A DNA stretch of 64,000 bases, taken from contig DRHW01000037.1 of NCBI GenBank assembly GCA_011053005.1, positions 50,611-114,610 on the forward strand, in the 5' to 3' direction. Made by a program: the position numbers and the translations under genes. This document shows positions 56,003 through 64,000 of the stretch, in pieces (position 1 is the stretch's first letter; the number at the start of each line of letters is the position of its first letter). Source of the DNA: Methylophaga sp. Lineage in GTDB: Bacteria > Pseudomonadota > Gammaproteobacteria > Nitrosococcales > Methylophagaceae. The notes under the pieces were generated by a model. It saw only the letters and a program-made list of their open reading frames with translations, had not been told where the DNA came from and made no database searches.

Positions 56003-56077
56003 GTGTTGTCTTAAAATTGTTTAGATAATAGACAGTTAACGATCTATTACCCGGCCTTTTTTGATTACGCTTTACTA

Positions 56078-56965
56078 TTATCCAATTACCTTTAATAAAA
56101 TCTGTTCTAGGGTTTTCTTTTTTTCTTCACTCAATGGTTTTAATGGACGCCGAGCGACACCCGCAGCCAATCCTCTAATCTCTAATCCTGCTTTTACCGT
56201 CGATGCTAATCCACCATTAACGATAAATTCTAATAACGGCAATTGGTGCTCAAACAATGTTTTCGCTTTTTCTGGTTCACCATGTTGCACGCTATCAAAT
56301 AATTGTTTTGCCAAATCACCGATTAAACAAGGCGCCGCTGTACACCAACCGACGGCTCCAGCATGTAATGCATCCAGAGCGATATAGTTACAACCATTAA
56401 AAAAAGGTACGCGACCCTGAGATAAACGATGAATCGTACGCATTCTCTGAATATCGCCTGTGCTTTCTTTAATCATCGTCGCATTGTCGATCGTTTCAAT
56501 CATCGACAACATAAACTCGGGTGACATATCAATACCGCATGTCGCTGGATTGTTGTAGACCATAATCGGTAACGATACGGCATCAGAAATCGCAGCATAA
56601 TGATCATAGATTTCATCTTCAGATAATCTGTAGTATGAAAAAGGTGACACCATAATTGCATCAGCACCCAGCTTCTGGGCAAACATAGCTCGTGAGATAG
56701 CTTTTTTAGTCGTCAATTCAGCAATACCAATGATCACTGGCACTCGACCCTTCACCTGCTTTATCGTTTCAGAAGCTACAAAATGCCACTCATCATCATC
56801 AAGATAGACGCCTTCGCCAGCACTACCTAATGCGGCTATTGCATCAACACCAGCATCAATTAACTTATCAATAAGCGCATGTAGTACGTCGATATTAATC
56901 TGTTCATCAAGCGTAAAAGGCGTGATGGTATAAGCAATAATGCCTGAAAATACAGTATTAGCCAT
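56078..56965 (-). CDS. DapA-family aldolase/lyase
   Basis: 295-aa class I aldolase of the dihydrodipicolinate synthase/N-acetylneuraminate lyase family. GSAGEG (about 47-52), Tyr137 (IMVYNNP) and the Schiff-base Lys166 (TMIKESTGD) are in the right order. The substrate cannot be deduced; the GSAGEG variant differs from GTTGES of DapA, so another 2-keto acid is likely. Met56965 is the start with GGGA upstream; a longer frame begins 39 bases earlier. Divergent from a LysR gene, which probably controls it. No mxa function is known for it. Confidence 0.85.
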   Translation of the reverse strand: MANTVFSGIIAYTITPFTLDEQINIDVLHALIDKLIDAGVDAIAALGSAGEGVYLDDDEWHFVASETIKQVKGRVPVIIGIAELTTKKAISRAMFAQKLGADAIMVSPFSYYRLSEDEIYDHYAAISDAVSLPIMVYNNPATCGIDMSPEFMLSMIETIDNATMIKESTGDIQRMRTIHRLSQGRVPFFNGCNYIALDALHAGAVGWCTAAPCLIGDLAKQLFDSVQHGEPEKAKTLFEHQLPLLEFIVNGGLASTVKAGLEIRGLAAGVARRPLKPLSEEKKKTLEQILLKVIG

Positions 56966-57005
56966 GATGATAAATCCCGTGCATTTCCCATAAAACCCGT
57001 GCATT
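56966..57005. repeat. 20-base tandem repeat at the aldolase gene start
   Basis: On the minus strand AATGCACGGGTTTTATGGGA is followed directly by AATGCACGGGATTTATCATC. The second copy contains the ribosome site and the first an ATG, so an upstream start (base 57004) became possible. Probably a slippage duplication. Confidence 0.7.
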
Positions 57006-57115
57006 ACCTATCAAATTAGGAGTCACTGGGTTCAACATTGGCTTTAACATTAATCTATTCAACTTGTTCCTCCTTCCTTACTATTTAAATGAATAACACA
57101 CTTGCAATTGACTCA

Positions 57116-57154
57116 AACTTAATACTCTCAGAGAATCAATTGAAAGTATAAGTT
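57116..57154. promoter_or_regulatory. Candidate LysR operator
   Basis: Imperfect inverted repeat AACTTAATACT / AGTATAAGTT between the divergent aldolase and lysR genes, 56-94 bases before the lysR start. LysR proteins usually bind such sites in the shared promoter and control both genes. Not tested beyond position and symmetry. Confidence 0.4.
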
Positions 57155-57209
57155 TTTATAACTATCATATTGATAACTGAAACTAATCAATTACTGAGCG
57201 AAAAACGAC

Positions 57210-58097
57210 ATGGAACTCCGACATTTACGGTACTTCAAAGTGGTTGCAGAATTACAGCATTTCCATAAAGCGGCTGAAAAATTACACATCACACAACCTG
57301 CACTTTCCAGCCAAATAAAACAATTAGAACAAGAACTTAACACCGAACTATTTGTTCGTATTGGCCGCGGTGTCAAACTATCTGAAAACGGCGAGCTGGT
57401 ATTGATCTCTGCCCAAAAAATACTTAATGAAGTCGCACTTCTAAAAGAATCTGTTTCCGATATCGAAGCAGGTGATGCCGGAACACTCAAAATCGGCGTA
57501 CTACAATCTATTAATTCTTTATATCTGCGTAGCTTAGTCGCCGAGTTTGATCGCAATAACCCCAATATCTCTTTGCAAATTGAAGAACTCACTAACCACA
57601 ATATTGAAAAGAAAGTGATTAATGGTGATATTGATATCGGCATCGGTTTCATATTACAAAAAGATTATCCTGATATTAAATTTGAAAAACTATTTGATGA
57701 AAAATGGAAGCTCATCATCTCCCCTACTTATGCCAACTTAGCCACTACGATCATGGCCGGTGAAACTCATCCTTTAAAAGCGGTGCTACTTTCTGAATAC
57801 TTTGAAACCAGAAAAATTGTTGATAAATACTTTGCTGACAATAAAATTAAATACACCAATGTAACTGAAGTAAATAACATTTCTTCTATTCTTGACCTTG
57901 TCGAAGGCGGCGCGTCTTTTAGTATTCTCCCCGAAGCTTTTTCTGCCTTAAAAGCTCAATATCGACTGGAAATAGTGGATCTTGATCCTCAGCTGCCTCC
58001 TAGAACGATTGGCATTCTTCTCACCAAAAATAGAAACAGAAAAAAGACTGTCGAAAAATTTTGTAGCTTAGTTAGAAGCCAGCTGACTCAGTCGTAA
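57210..58097 (+). CDS. LysR-family transcriptional regulator
   Basis: 295-aa regulator. HTH: RHLRYFKVVAELQHFHKAA and ITQPALSSQIKQLEQEL (residues 4-40). Effector domain from about 90 (GTLKIGVLQSINSLYLRSLVAEF), with the closest general resemblance to CynR/CbbR-type proteins. The divergent aldolase gene is the likely target. The last 26 bases overlap the end of the second mxaC on the opposite strand. Confidence 0.9.
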   Translation: MELRHLRYFKVVAELQHFHKAAEKLHITQPALSSQIKQLEQELNTELFVRIGRGVKLSENGELVLISAQKILNEVALLKESVSDIEAGDAGTLKIGVLQSINSLYLRSLVAEFDRNNPNISLQIEELTNHNIEKKVINGDIDIGIGFILQKDYPDIKFEKLFDEKWKLIISPTYANLATTIMAGETHPLKAVLLSEYFETRKIVDKYFADNKIKYTNVTEVNNISSILDLVEGGASFSILPEAFSALKAQYRLEIVDLDPQLPPRTIGILLTKNRNRKKTVEKFCSLVRSQLTQS

Positions 58098-59115
58098 TTG
58101 TTTCATGTGCTTTTCGAACACCCCATGCGGTATAAAATTGAGCGAGCATTAAAATCAACATCAGCACCAAACCGATGATAAGAAATAAATACGCTTTGTT
58201 TTCTTTCGGCAACGTTTCTTCAACAATCATCGTTTGATACTGTTGTTTATCAATCGTATCTATCGCCTCAGAAAAACTTTTCATCGAGCCAATTTCAAAT
58301 GGTAGATAAGGGATACCGATTGATTTAAAGAAAGTATGTAGCTTCCTTTCTGGGGTTGCTCCCCAACGATCATTCTCACCCGGAGTTTTATCTAAGGTCA
58401 TGCCGGTTAAAGTACGCATATATAACCAATAAAGTGTTAAGTTTTCTTGCTTATATAATTCTGTAATTTGCGCTTTGTCTTCATCTGAAAATTCTTGACC
58501 ACCATCAGAAACCAGCACTACGATTCGTGAACCTCGATATGTCTGCCCCTGATACATTTCAGCCGCTTTAATCAATGCTTTAGCTATATTAGTTTCCGAT
58601 AAACCTTTACCCAAAGCACTGGCATCGACCGTGGCATGAATCGTTTGTTTATTATAGGTAAGCGGCAATAAATCCAATGCCTTGTCACTAAACAATACAA
58701 AGCCAAATCGATCATCAGGACGTTTATCAATAAATTCTTGCAAATATTTCTTTGCTACACGGCGCTTACTATCTTCGCCGCCCACTTTCCCCATAATTAA
58801 TTGGCCTTTAATAGCAAAGGCATCATCCATGCTACGACTGCGATCAACCAACACGACAACCTCGGCTCCTTCACCGACTCGCTCAACTTTTTTCTCTGGT
58901 AAATATGGCCCAGCTAATGAAAGTATTAAACACGCTAACACTAGTGAGGCCATGATTTTAAATGTTAAGCCGATCATGTTTGAGATCGGATCAACGGGGA
59001 CAAACTTATTCCATACAATGGTTTTTTCTAAGCGATGGGTGAACCATGGCAAAGCAATAAGTGGTAATAAATATAAGGCTAAAGGTGATGCCCATTGAAA
59101 TCCGAATAAAGTCAT
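58072..59115 (-). CDS. Second MxaC-like VWA protein
   Basis: 347-aa paralog of the MxaC at 52.0-53.1 kb, similar along its whole length. MIDAS VVLVDRSRSMDDAF, GLSETNIAKAL and VLVSDGGQEF are intact, so it should bind metal. C-terminal residues differ: about 8 extra residues after VRKAHE. It has no mxaA, mxaS or mxaK beside it and probably starts its own transcript, near an AGTCGGGCA motif at 59373. Its 3' end overlaps the lysR gene in convergent orientation. Confidence 0.88.
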   Translation of the reverse strand: MTLFGFQWASPLALYLLPLIALPWFTHRLEKTIVWNKFVPVDPISNMIGLTFKIMASLVLACLILSLAGPYLPEKKVERVGEGAEVVVLVDRSRSMDDAFAIKGQLIMGKVGGEDSKRRVAKKYLQEFIDKRPDDRFGFVLFSDKALDLLPLTYNKQTIHATVDASALGKGLSETNIAKALIKAAEMYQGQTYRGSRIVVLVSDGGQEFSDEDKAQITELYKQENLTLYWLYMRTLTGMTLDKTPGENDRWGATPERKLHTFFKSIGIPYLPFEIGSMKSFSEAIDTIDKQQYQTMIVEETLPKENKAYLFLIIGLVLMLILMLAQFYTAWGVRKAHETITTESAGF

Positions 59116-59137
59116 ATTAACTGTTCTTTGCCTTAAG

Positions 59138-59254
59138 TCATGAGTGAGAAGTTATGTAATGCTTCACAAAGGTATAGCCTATCCATACAAAACCAGTCGT
59201 CGTAATTATAAAACTGATGGCAGATAAAACTTTCCAAACTATTTTATCCCCCAA
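59138..59254 (-). CDS. Possible small membrane protein
   Basis: A 38-codon frame starting at TTG (59254) would encode a protein with one hydrophobic helix (VLSAISFIITTTGFVWIGY). The stop is 22 bases before the mxaC-paralog start. The start codon is weak and the ribosome site poor. It may be a genuine small gene or a remnant of an upstream neighbour. Confidence 0.3.
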   Translation of the reverse strand: MGDKIVWKVLSAISFIITTTGFVWIGYTFVKHYITSHS

Positions 59255-59372
59255 ATTGCCATCTAAAGCTGCTACCAGCTATTAATTAAGATATCCATCG
59301 TTTTACCTTAGTCTTTCTAACGTTTAAAATTATGTCGATCACACATTATGATAGACATCTTAACCTGAAGTT

Positions 59373-59388
59373 AGTCGGGCATATTTCC
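59373..59388. promoter_or_regulatory. Motif copy 1, AGTCGGGCATATTTCC
   Basis: Differs by one base from the copy at 60022-60037. CGGG and CCCG also form a small inverted repeat around seven bases here. It lies just downstream of the DUF2380-like stop and upstream of the minus-strand mxaC paralog, suggesting a shared regulator. Confidence 0.5.
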
Positions 59389-59399
59389 CGCCATGATTC

Positions 59400-59933
59400 T
59401 TAAGTATTTTGGTTAATACTTTCAACGAGTTGATCAATGACATGCTGCCAACCATCTTCGGTATTACCTCTAAAATTACGTCCTTCATGAACCAATACTT
59501 TGCCTGTTTCGACATCCCTGACTTCAATGTACATGGTTTGAATCAGCTTACTCATTCTGAAAATCCAGGGCACAACAACGTGTTTGGCACCTAACTTTTT
59601 GGCAATGTTCAGTTCACAACCATTACAACGATGCAAATAATGATGTTCAGATTGCTTGTTTATAACGGCTAATGAATGTGGATCATCCAGTACAGTAAAA
59701 CCGTGTTGCTGATTTAATTGTTGGCGTAAGCTTTTACTAAACTTTGCCATCAATTCACTGTCACCTTGTTGCATACTCTCTACACTGGTATCACCTAATA
59801 ATTCAATATCTAAAACAATAATAGGAATGGCAGTCCTAGGGTTTTGCGTTAATTCTACCGCTGCGCCTGTGGAAACATAAACCACCATCAATATCGAAAA
59901 AATAAACTTAATCCAATCGACCTTGTATGACAT
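59400..59933 (-). CDS. DUF2380/DUF3280-like secreted protein
   Basis: 177-aa protein with an N-terminal signal or membrane segment (about 8-24). RTAIPIIVLDIELLGD at the start of the mature part, HHYLHRCNGCELNIAKKLGAKHVVVPWIFRMSKLIQTMYIEVRD in the middle (split by the cysteine pair C-x2-C) fit the DUF2380/DUF3280 group, which has been noted near methanol dehydrogenase genes in some methylotrophs. Function unknown. Divergent from mxaY and probably co-regulated with it. Confidence 0.65.
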   Translation of the reverse strand: MSYKVDWIKFIFSILMVVYVSTGAAVELTQNPRTAIPIIVLDIELLGDTSVESMQQGDSELMAKFSKSLRQQLNQQHGFTVLDDPHSLAVINKQSEHHYLHRCNGCELNIAKKLGAKHVVVPWIFRMSKLIQTMYIEVRDVETGKVLVHEGRNFRGNTEDGWQHVIDQLVESINQNT

Positions 59934-59953
59934 AAATAACGCCTTAAATTCAC

Positions 59954-59969
59954 TACGAAATATTTCGTA
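59954..59969. promoter_or_regulatory. 16-base palindrome TACGAAATATTTCGTA
   Basis: Perfect palindrome 21-36 bases upstream of the DUF2380-like gene, in the divergent promoter shared with mxaY. Its position and symmetry fit an operator for a dimeric regulator such as the LuxR-type response regulator encoded nearby. Confidence 0.5.
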
Positions 59970-60008
59970 ATAACATTACACGCTATCAAACACTCATCGT
60001 CACCTCAT

Positions 60009-60033
60009 ATTTGCCCGCAAGAGTCGGGCAAAT
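60009..60033. repeat. Hairpin ATTTGCCCG / CGGGCAAAT
   Basis: Nine-base perfect stem with a seven-base loop in the mxaY promoter region. It overlaps the second AGTCGGGCA motif copy and has no T-run, so it is more likely a regulator site than a terminator. Confidence 0.5.
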
Positions 60034-60037
60034 TTCC
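60022..60037. promoter_or_regulatory. Motif copy 2, AGTCGGGCAAATTTCC
   Basis: One mismatch to copy 1 (59373-59388). It lies 78-93 bases upstream of mxaY and in the divergent promoter with the DUF2380-like gene. Confidence 0.5.
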
Positions 60038-60114
60038 TTGCCTATCCGCCATGTCTTTCATTCAATCGCCATAACACCTAAACTGAGTCAACTCTCATTA
60101 GGCAATCTGGTTCA

Positions 60115-61482
60115 ATGAATTTAAAAATACATCTGTTTTCTAGAATTCTATTGATCGCACTCATTTGTTTAATATCGAGTGCTTTTTATGTGTTGTATCA
60201 AACAGATAAACAGGCTAAACATGAAGCTAACTTCACCGCCAGCCGAATCAGCGATCAAGTCAAAACTCAAATGTTGCAGATGTTTGCTCGTAATGACTTT
60301 TCGAGTCCTTTTCCAAATACCGAGTTATGGCCAGATATCAATAATTTATCCGGTTCATGTATTCAGTTTTTATCTCGTTCTAATAAGCGTAGTCGAAACT
60401 TGTGCCAGCAAATTACCGAAGCTGAGCGAACTTGGCCGGTTTGGTTTGGCACGTTATACCAACATCTTTTTTCACCCGATTTCGAAGTAAGAAAAGTATT
60501 TTCATTTAATGCGATGACTTATGGTTCAATCGTCGTCACCTCAAATACACGCATCGAAACCGCACGTGCTTGGAATAATCTTCGTGCCGTGATTGGCGTA
60601 TTGTTCGTGAGTATTTTCGCGGTATCTATATTGGTTTACATCACTATTAATCGCATGTTGAATCCCGCAAAAATCATTGTGAATGGCTTAGAAAAAATGC
60701 GCGATGGTCGATTAGATACTCGCTTACCTTCCTTTGATATAGATGAATGGAAACGCACCAGCGAAACAATCAACCAACTCGCTAGTAGCCAAGAACAAGT
60801 TATTGCAGAGAATCAACAGTTGGCATTGAAGTTACTTAATATTCAAGAAGAAGATCATCGTTATATTGCCCGCGAATTACATGACGAATTTGGCCAATGT
60901 TTAGCAGGCATTAATGCCGTCACTGCTTCAATCAAACAAACAGCTAAACAACATAGCCCCGAACTCGTTGAAGAACTCAACACCATCAGTCCGATTACCG
61001 CTCATATGATGGATGTATTACGCAGCATGCTGACACGACTTCGTCCTGCTGAGGTCGATGATTTAGGCTTAACAACGAGTTTGAAAAAATTGCTTAACAA
61101 TTGGAATAATCGTTCAAATGGTTCGACGCGCTATGTCTTAACGATCAACGGCGATATTGATAATTTACCTGATCCTTTACCGGTCAACATCTACCGTATC
61201 GTCCAAGAGTGCCTAACCAATATTGCTAAACACGCTCATGCTTCGCTGGCTGATGTCATTATCAATTCGCAGCCTAATCACTATATTCAACTAGAGATCA
61301 GTGATGATGGCATTGCTGATGTCGATGAGTTTGATAATACGCTAGGGGTTGGTTTATTAGGGATCCGTGAACGTGTCATGGCTTTAGGCGGCAAAATCAT
61401 TTTGCTTGCACGTTCGACAGGCGGTTTAACTGTCAACATCACTATTCCTATCGTTTATGAAGAAGGTCAGTATCATGAATAA
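60115..61482 (+). CDS. mxaY: MxaY-like sensor histidine kinase
   Basis: 455-aa NarL-type kinase. Helices at about 8-28 and 157-177 flank a periplasmic sensor domain of about 128 residues. A HAMP domain (180-235) leads to HisKA_3 with H256 in ARELHDEFGQ and an HATPase_c domain with VQECLTNIAKHA and LGVGLLGIRERV. By position beside xoxF and the mxa genes it corresponds to MxaY, which mediates the lanthanide response of methanol dehydrogenases in Methylotuvimicrobium. The gene overlaps its response regulator by 8 bases. Confidence 0.82.
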   Translation: MNLKIHLFSRILLIALICLISSAFYVLYQTDKQAKHEANFTASRISDQVKTQMLQMFARNDFSSPFPNTELWPDINNLSGSCIQFLSRSNKRSRNLCQQITEAERTWPVWFGTLYQHLFSPDFEVRKVFSFNAMTYGSIVVTSNTRIETARAWNNLRAVIGVLFVSIFAVSILVYITINRMLNPAKIIVNGLEKMRDGRLDTRLPSFDIDEWKRTSETINQLASSQEQVIAENQQLALKLLNIQEEDHRYIARELHDEFGQCLAGINAVTASIKQTAKQHSPELVEELNTISPITAHMMDVLRSMLTRLRPAEVDDLGLTTSLKKLLNNWNNRSNGSTRYVLTINGDIDNLPDPLPVNIYRIVQECLTNIAKHAHASLADVIINSQPNHYIQLEISDDGIADVDEFDNTLGVGLLGIRERVMALGGKIILLARSTGGLTVNITIPIVYEEGQYHE

Positions 61483-62140
61483 CACGATTAATATCATGCT
61501 AGTCGATGACCATGCCATCGTGCGTGAAGGCTATCGATCTTTGCTACAAAAACAAGACAATATGCAAGTCATCGCCGAAGCCAGTGATGGTGCTCAAGCC
61601 TATAATTTATATAAATCACATCAACCTGATATCGTCGTTATGGATATTTCGATGCCTGGTCAAGGTGGTTTAGAAGCCATAACGCGCATTAAACAGTTTG
61701 ATGCTGATGCGAAGATCATCGTGTTCAGCATGCATCAAAACCCAAGTTTTGCCGTGCAAGCAACCCGAGCTGGCGCTTTAGGTTATGTCACAAAAAGTAG
61801 TGATCCCGAAGTGTTAATCCGTGCGATCTATGATGTTCAACAAGCGAAATATACCTTAAGTGCTGATATTGCACAGGCGCTTGCTTTAGAAAAACTCGGC
61901 ACAAACACCGCCGCTTTAGATCAACTAACCGTTCGGGAATTTGAAATTTTACGGATGTTGGTAGAAGCCACGCCGACTCAGGATATTGCCAATATACTCA
62001 ATATCAGCCCGAAAACAGTCGCTAATGCTCATTATATTATTAAGAAAAAATTGGGCGTGACCAGTGATATAGAACTGACCCATTTGGCGATAAAAATGAA
62101 TATTCTTGATTTATTAACCCTATCTACCAATGAAAACTAA
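61475..62140 (+). CDS. LuxR-type response regulator, MxaX/MxaB-like
   Basis: 221-aa two-domain regulator. Receiver domain with D11/D12, phospho-acceptor Asp57 (VVMDISMPG), and Lys109-region (YVTKSSDP); DNA-binding HTH with LTVREFEILRMLVEA and ILNISPKTVANAHYIIKKKLG (about 150-195). Start at ATG 61475, 8 bases inside the kinase gene; upstream in-frame start has no better ribosome site. With the kinase it forms a complete two-component system, presumably controlling xoxF and/or mxa genes. Confidence 0.85.
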   Translation: MNNTINIMLVDDHAIVREGYRSLLQKQDNMQVIAEASDGAQAYNLYKSHQPDIVVMDISMPGQGGLEAITRIKQFDADAKIIVFSMHQNPSFAVQATRAGALGYVTKSSDPEVLIRAIYDVQQAKYTLSADIAQALALEKLGTNTAALDQLTVREFEILRMLVEATPTQDIANILNISPKTVANAHYIIKKKLGVTSDIELTHLAIKMNILDLLTLSTNEN

Positions 62141-62264
62141 ATTAGATTAATAAAAAGCATTATTCTCCGTTAATCATTGATTTAATTAGATAATTTTCTC
62201 ACCTTCAGTTTCATAGAAAATAATGAATAAGATTCCAACATTCATTCCATTATTTAAACCAAAA

Positions 62265-62287
62265 AAAGCCAGCTAAAAGCTGGCTTT
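62265..62287. terminator. Bidirectional terminator
   Basis: Perfect stem AAAGCCAGCT / AGCTGGCTTT with a 3-base loop and flanking A/T runs. It lies between the converging response-regulator and xoxF genes and can serve both. Confidence 0.88.
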
Positions 62288-62310
62288 CTTATTTAGATAT
62301 TTAGCACTAT

Positions 62311-64000
62311 CTATTGAACGCTAAACACATTTAAAACACCGCCTAAGTTGGTCCAGCTAGATAAGCCTCTGTAAGCACCAACCGCACCTAGACCATCGGA
62401 GTCACCTAAACCAGGGCTAGCCATACCAATACCAGCCCAACCACCAATACCTGATAAAACTGAAATATATTGCTTACCTTTATGCTCATAGGTATTTGCT
62501 GCACCGATAATGCCTGATGCAGTTTTAAAGCGCCAAAGTTCACGACCCGTTTGTGCATCAACCGCTTTGAGGTAACCTTCTAATGTGCCATAAAAGACAA
62601 TATCCGTCGCCGTGGCCAACGCGCCAGACCAAACAGAAAAACGTTCTGTATTATCCCAAACCACTTTGCCTTCACGTGCATCCCACGCAAAGAATCGGCC
62701 CATATTTCCACCAGGACCTGGATACATACTTACACTAGAACCCACGTAAGGCTGACCAGAAACATACTCAACTTCAAATGGTTCAAAGTCCATACACACA
62801 TGATTAGCAGGCACATAGAACAAACCTGTTCGTGGTGAGTAAGCGGCTGGCTCTTGGTTTTTTGCACCCATAGCTGTTGGACAAATTCCCGTTGTATTGA
62901 CATCTTCACCATTGACTTCAGGTGCATACTTATCATCAACAATAGGACGACCAGATTTCATATCGATCGATTTTGCCCAGTTAATCATTGGATCAAATTT
63001 CTCAGCAACTAACAACTCACCCGAGACACGATCCATAGTGTAACCAAAGCCATTACGATCAAAATGCACCGCTGTTTTACGCATTTTTCCTTTGATGTTT
63101 TGATCAATTAGAATTGACTCATTGATGCCGTCATAGTCCCATTGATCATGCGGTGTCATTTGGTATATCCATTTTGCAACACCCGTATCTAAATCGCGTG
63201 CAAATAAAGACATGGACCATTTATTATCACCAGGGCGTTGTGCTGGATTCCAAGTAGATGGATTACCGGTACCGTAATAAACTAAGTTTAAATCAGGATC
63301 ATAAGAATACCAGCCCCATGTTGAGCCGCCACCTATTTTCCATTGTTCACCTTTCCACGAATTTAGCGATGAGTCCTTACCAATCGGTTTTAACATAGAT
63401 GTTGTTTTTTCTGCATCAACCAACATTTCTGCATCAGGGCCAGTGCTATATGCTCGCCAAAGTTTATCGCCATTGAGACTGTAGGCTTGAACATAACCAC
63501 GAACACCAAACTCACCACCAGAAATACCTACTAACACTTTGTCTTTAAACACAAAAGCTGCACCAGTACTTGTCGCACCCGTTTTTGCATCGTCACGTTT
63601 ATCTGACCAAACAACTTCACCTGTTTGTGCATTCAATGCCACCAACGTAGTATCCGCTTGGTTTAAAAAGATTTTGCCATCAGCATAAGATAGACCGCGG
63701 TTTACCGTGTCACAGCACATAACAGGAACCACTTCGTCATAACTTTGTTTTGGCTCATATTTCCACTTAATCGCACCCTCATTATTTAAATCAAGTGCAA
63801 AAGTAATATTTGGGAAAGGGGTATGGACATACATAGTGTCACCAATAACCAGTGAATTACCTTCATGGCCGCGTAAAACCCCCGTTGAAAAAGACCAATC
63901 TAGTTTCAGATCATTAATATTGTCTTTATTGATTTCTTTCAATTCGCTATAGCGTGCATTGTCATAGCTGCCGGCAGGCATGACCCATTGTTTGGCATCT
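62311..64000 (-). CDS. xoxF: XoxF-type lanthanide-dependent methanol dehydrogenase (5' partial)
   Basis: PQQ-dependent periplasmic dehydrogenase, open at the right edge, so the N-terminus and signal peptide are missing (about 40-60 residues). It keeps the vicinal disulfide Cys-Cys in PVMCCDTVN. In HDQWDYDG the catalytic Asp is followed two residues later by a second Asp (residues 282 and 284 from the first Met seen). That extra Asp is the lanthanide ligand of XoxF; calcium-dependent MxaF has Ala there. [17 protein letters not shown] and [21 protein letters not shown] are XoxF-like. Best resemblance is to the XoxF5 clade, as an inference. It converges with the kinase/regulator operon. Confidence 0.92.
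   Translation of the reverse strand, partial: DAKQWVMPAGSYDNARYSELKEINKDNINDLKLDWSFSTGVLRGHEGNSLVIGDTMYVHTPFPNITFALDLNNEGAIKWKYEPKQSYDEVVPVMCCDTVNRGLSYADGKIFLNQADTTLVALNAQTGEVVWSDKRDDAKTGATSTGAAFVFKDKVLVGISGGEFGVRGYVQAYSLNGDKLWRAYSTGPDAEMLVDAEKTTSMLKPIGKDSSLNSWKGEQWKIGGGSTWGWYSYDPDLNLVYYGTGNPSTWNPAQRPGDNKWSMSLFARDLDTGVAKWIYQMTPHDQWDYDGINESILIDQNIKGKMRKTAVHFDRNGFGYTMDRVSGELLVAEKFDPMINWAKSIDMKSGRPIVDDKYAPEVNGEDVNTTGICPTAMGAKNQEPAAYSPRTGLFYVPANHVCMDFEPFEVEYVSGQPYVGSSVSMYPGPGGNMGRFFAWDAREGKVVWDNTERFSVWSGALATATDIVFYGTLEGYLKAVDAQTGRELWRFKTASGIIGAANTYEHKGKQYISVLSGIGGWAGIGMASPGLGDSDGLGAVGAYRGLSSWTNLGGVLNVFSVQ

Larger units (their letters stand above)
59116..59399. other. Region upstream of the second mxaC
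   Basis: 284 bases. It holds a possible 38-codon reading frame (59138-59254, minus) and the AGTCGGGCA motif at 59373-59388. No other coding signal was seen. Confidence 0.5.

Noticed and set aside
60009..60033. Terminator between the DUF2380-like gene and mxaY
   Set aside because: The genes diverge from this region, so no transcript should end here, and no T-run follows the stem.
62311..64000. Calling the dehydrogenase MxaF
   Set aside because: The residue two after the catalytic Asp is Asp, not Ala, which marks XoxF.
1..64000. CRISPR arrays, tRNA or rRNA genes, complete insertion sequences
   Set aside because: No regularly spaced repeats, cloverleaf-like sequences, rRNA segments or transposase reading frames were recognised anywhere in the window.

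Overview
The window looks like a chromosome segment of a marine-type methylotrophic gammaproteobacterium, most likely Methylophaga or a close relative. This is an inference from gene content: a complete mxaRSACKL set, a XoxF-type methanol dehydrogenase, an MxaY/MxaX-like two-component pair, gammaproteobacterial housekeeping neighbourhoods (rnfABCDGE-nth, dnaE/accA/tilS) and moderately AT-rich coding sequence. No rRNA, tRNA or CRISPR array was seen.

Layout. 1-5.6 kb: rnf operon (rnfA cut by the window edge) ending in nth. 5.6-10.4 kb: ubiK, ppnP, the yifB/comM ATPase, rep and a single-domain asparaginase-like gene. 10.4-15 kb: roxA, nfeD-qmcA, csiV and a purine-salvage pair. 15-20.4 kb: a BtuFDC-like importer, a periplasmic beta-propeller protein, a SrmB-like helicase and a PqiA-domain protein. 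20.4-29.7 kb (minus strand): tilS, accA, pilU, dnaE, nagZ, an L,D-transpeptidase and a C39-like protease.

29.8-41.2 kb is accessory DNA: a sulfotransferase, unknown genes bracketed by REP-like repeats, a GT-D glycosyltransferase, two TonB-dependent receptors with Fur-like boxes around a cold-shock/DUF1294 fusion, and two convergent YefM/YoeB toxin-antitoxin modules next to a perfect 19-bp-arm palindrome, followed by a PD-(D/E)XK-like protein and a SIMPL protein. 41.4-43.3 kb is a SoxR module: soxR diverges from a RidA-like gene and an EamA exporter, and a promoter with the 19-bp MerR-type spacer lies between them.

43.3-50.5 kb: a DUF2254 membrane protein, then pstSCAB behind a Pho-box promoter with an intrinsic terminator between pstS and pstC, a Fic-like protein lacking the catalytic histidine, and small genes. 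50.5-64 kb is the methanol-oxidation region: mxaRSACKL on the minus strand, an aldolase-family gene with a divergent LysR regulator, a second mxaC, a DUF2380-like secreted protein, a histidine kinase/response regulator pair, and xoxF cut by the right edge. The xoxF product carries the extra Asp that marks lanthanide-dependent enzymes. mxaF, mxaJ, mxaG and mxaI are not in the window. The least explained parts are the detached mxaC paralog and the shared motif and palindrome in the promoters around the DUF2380/mxaYX genes.
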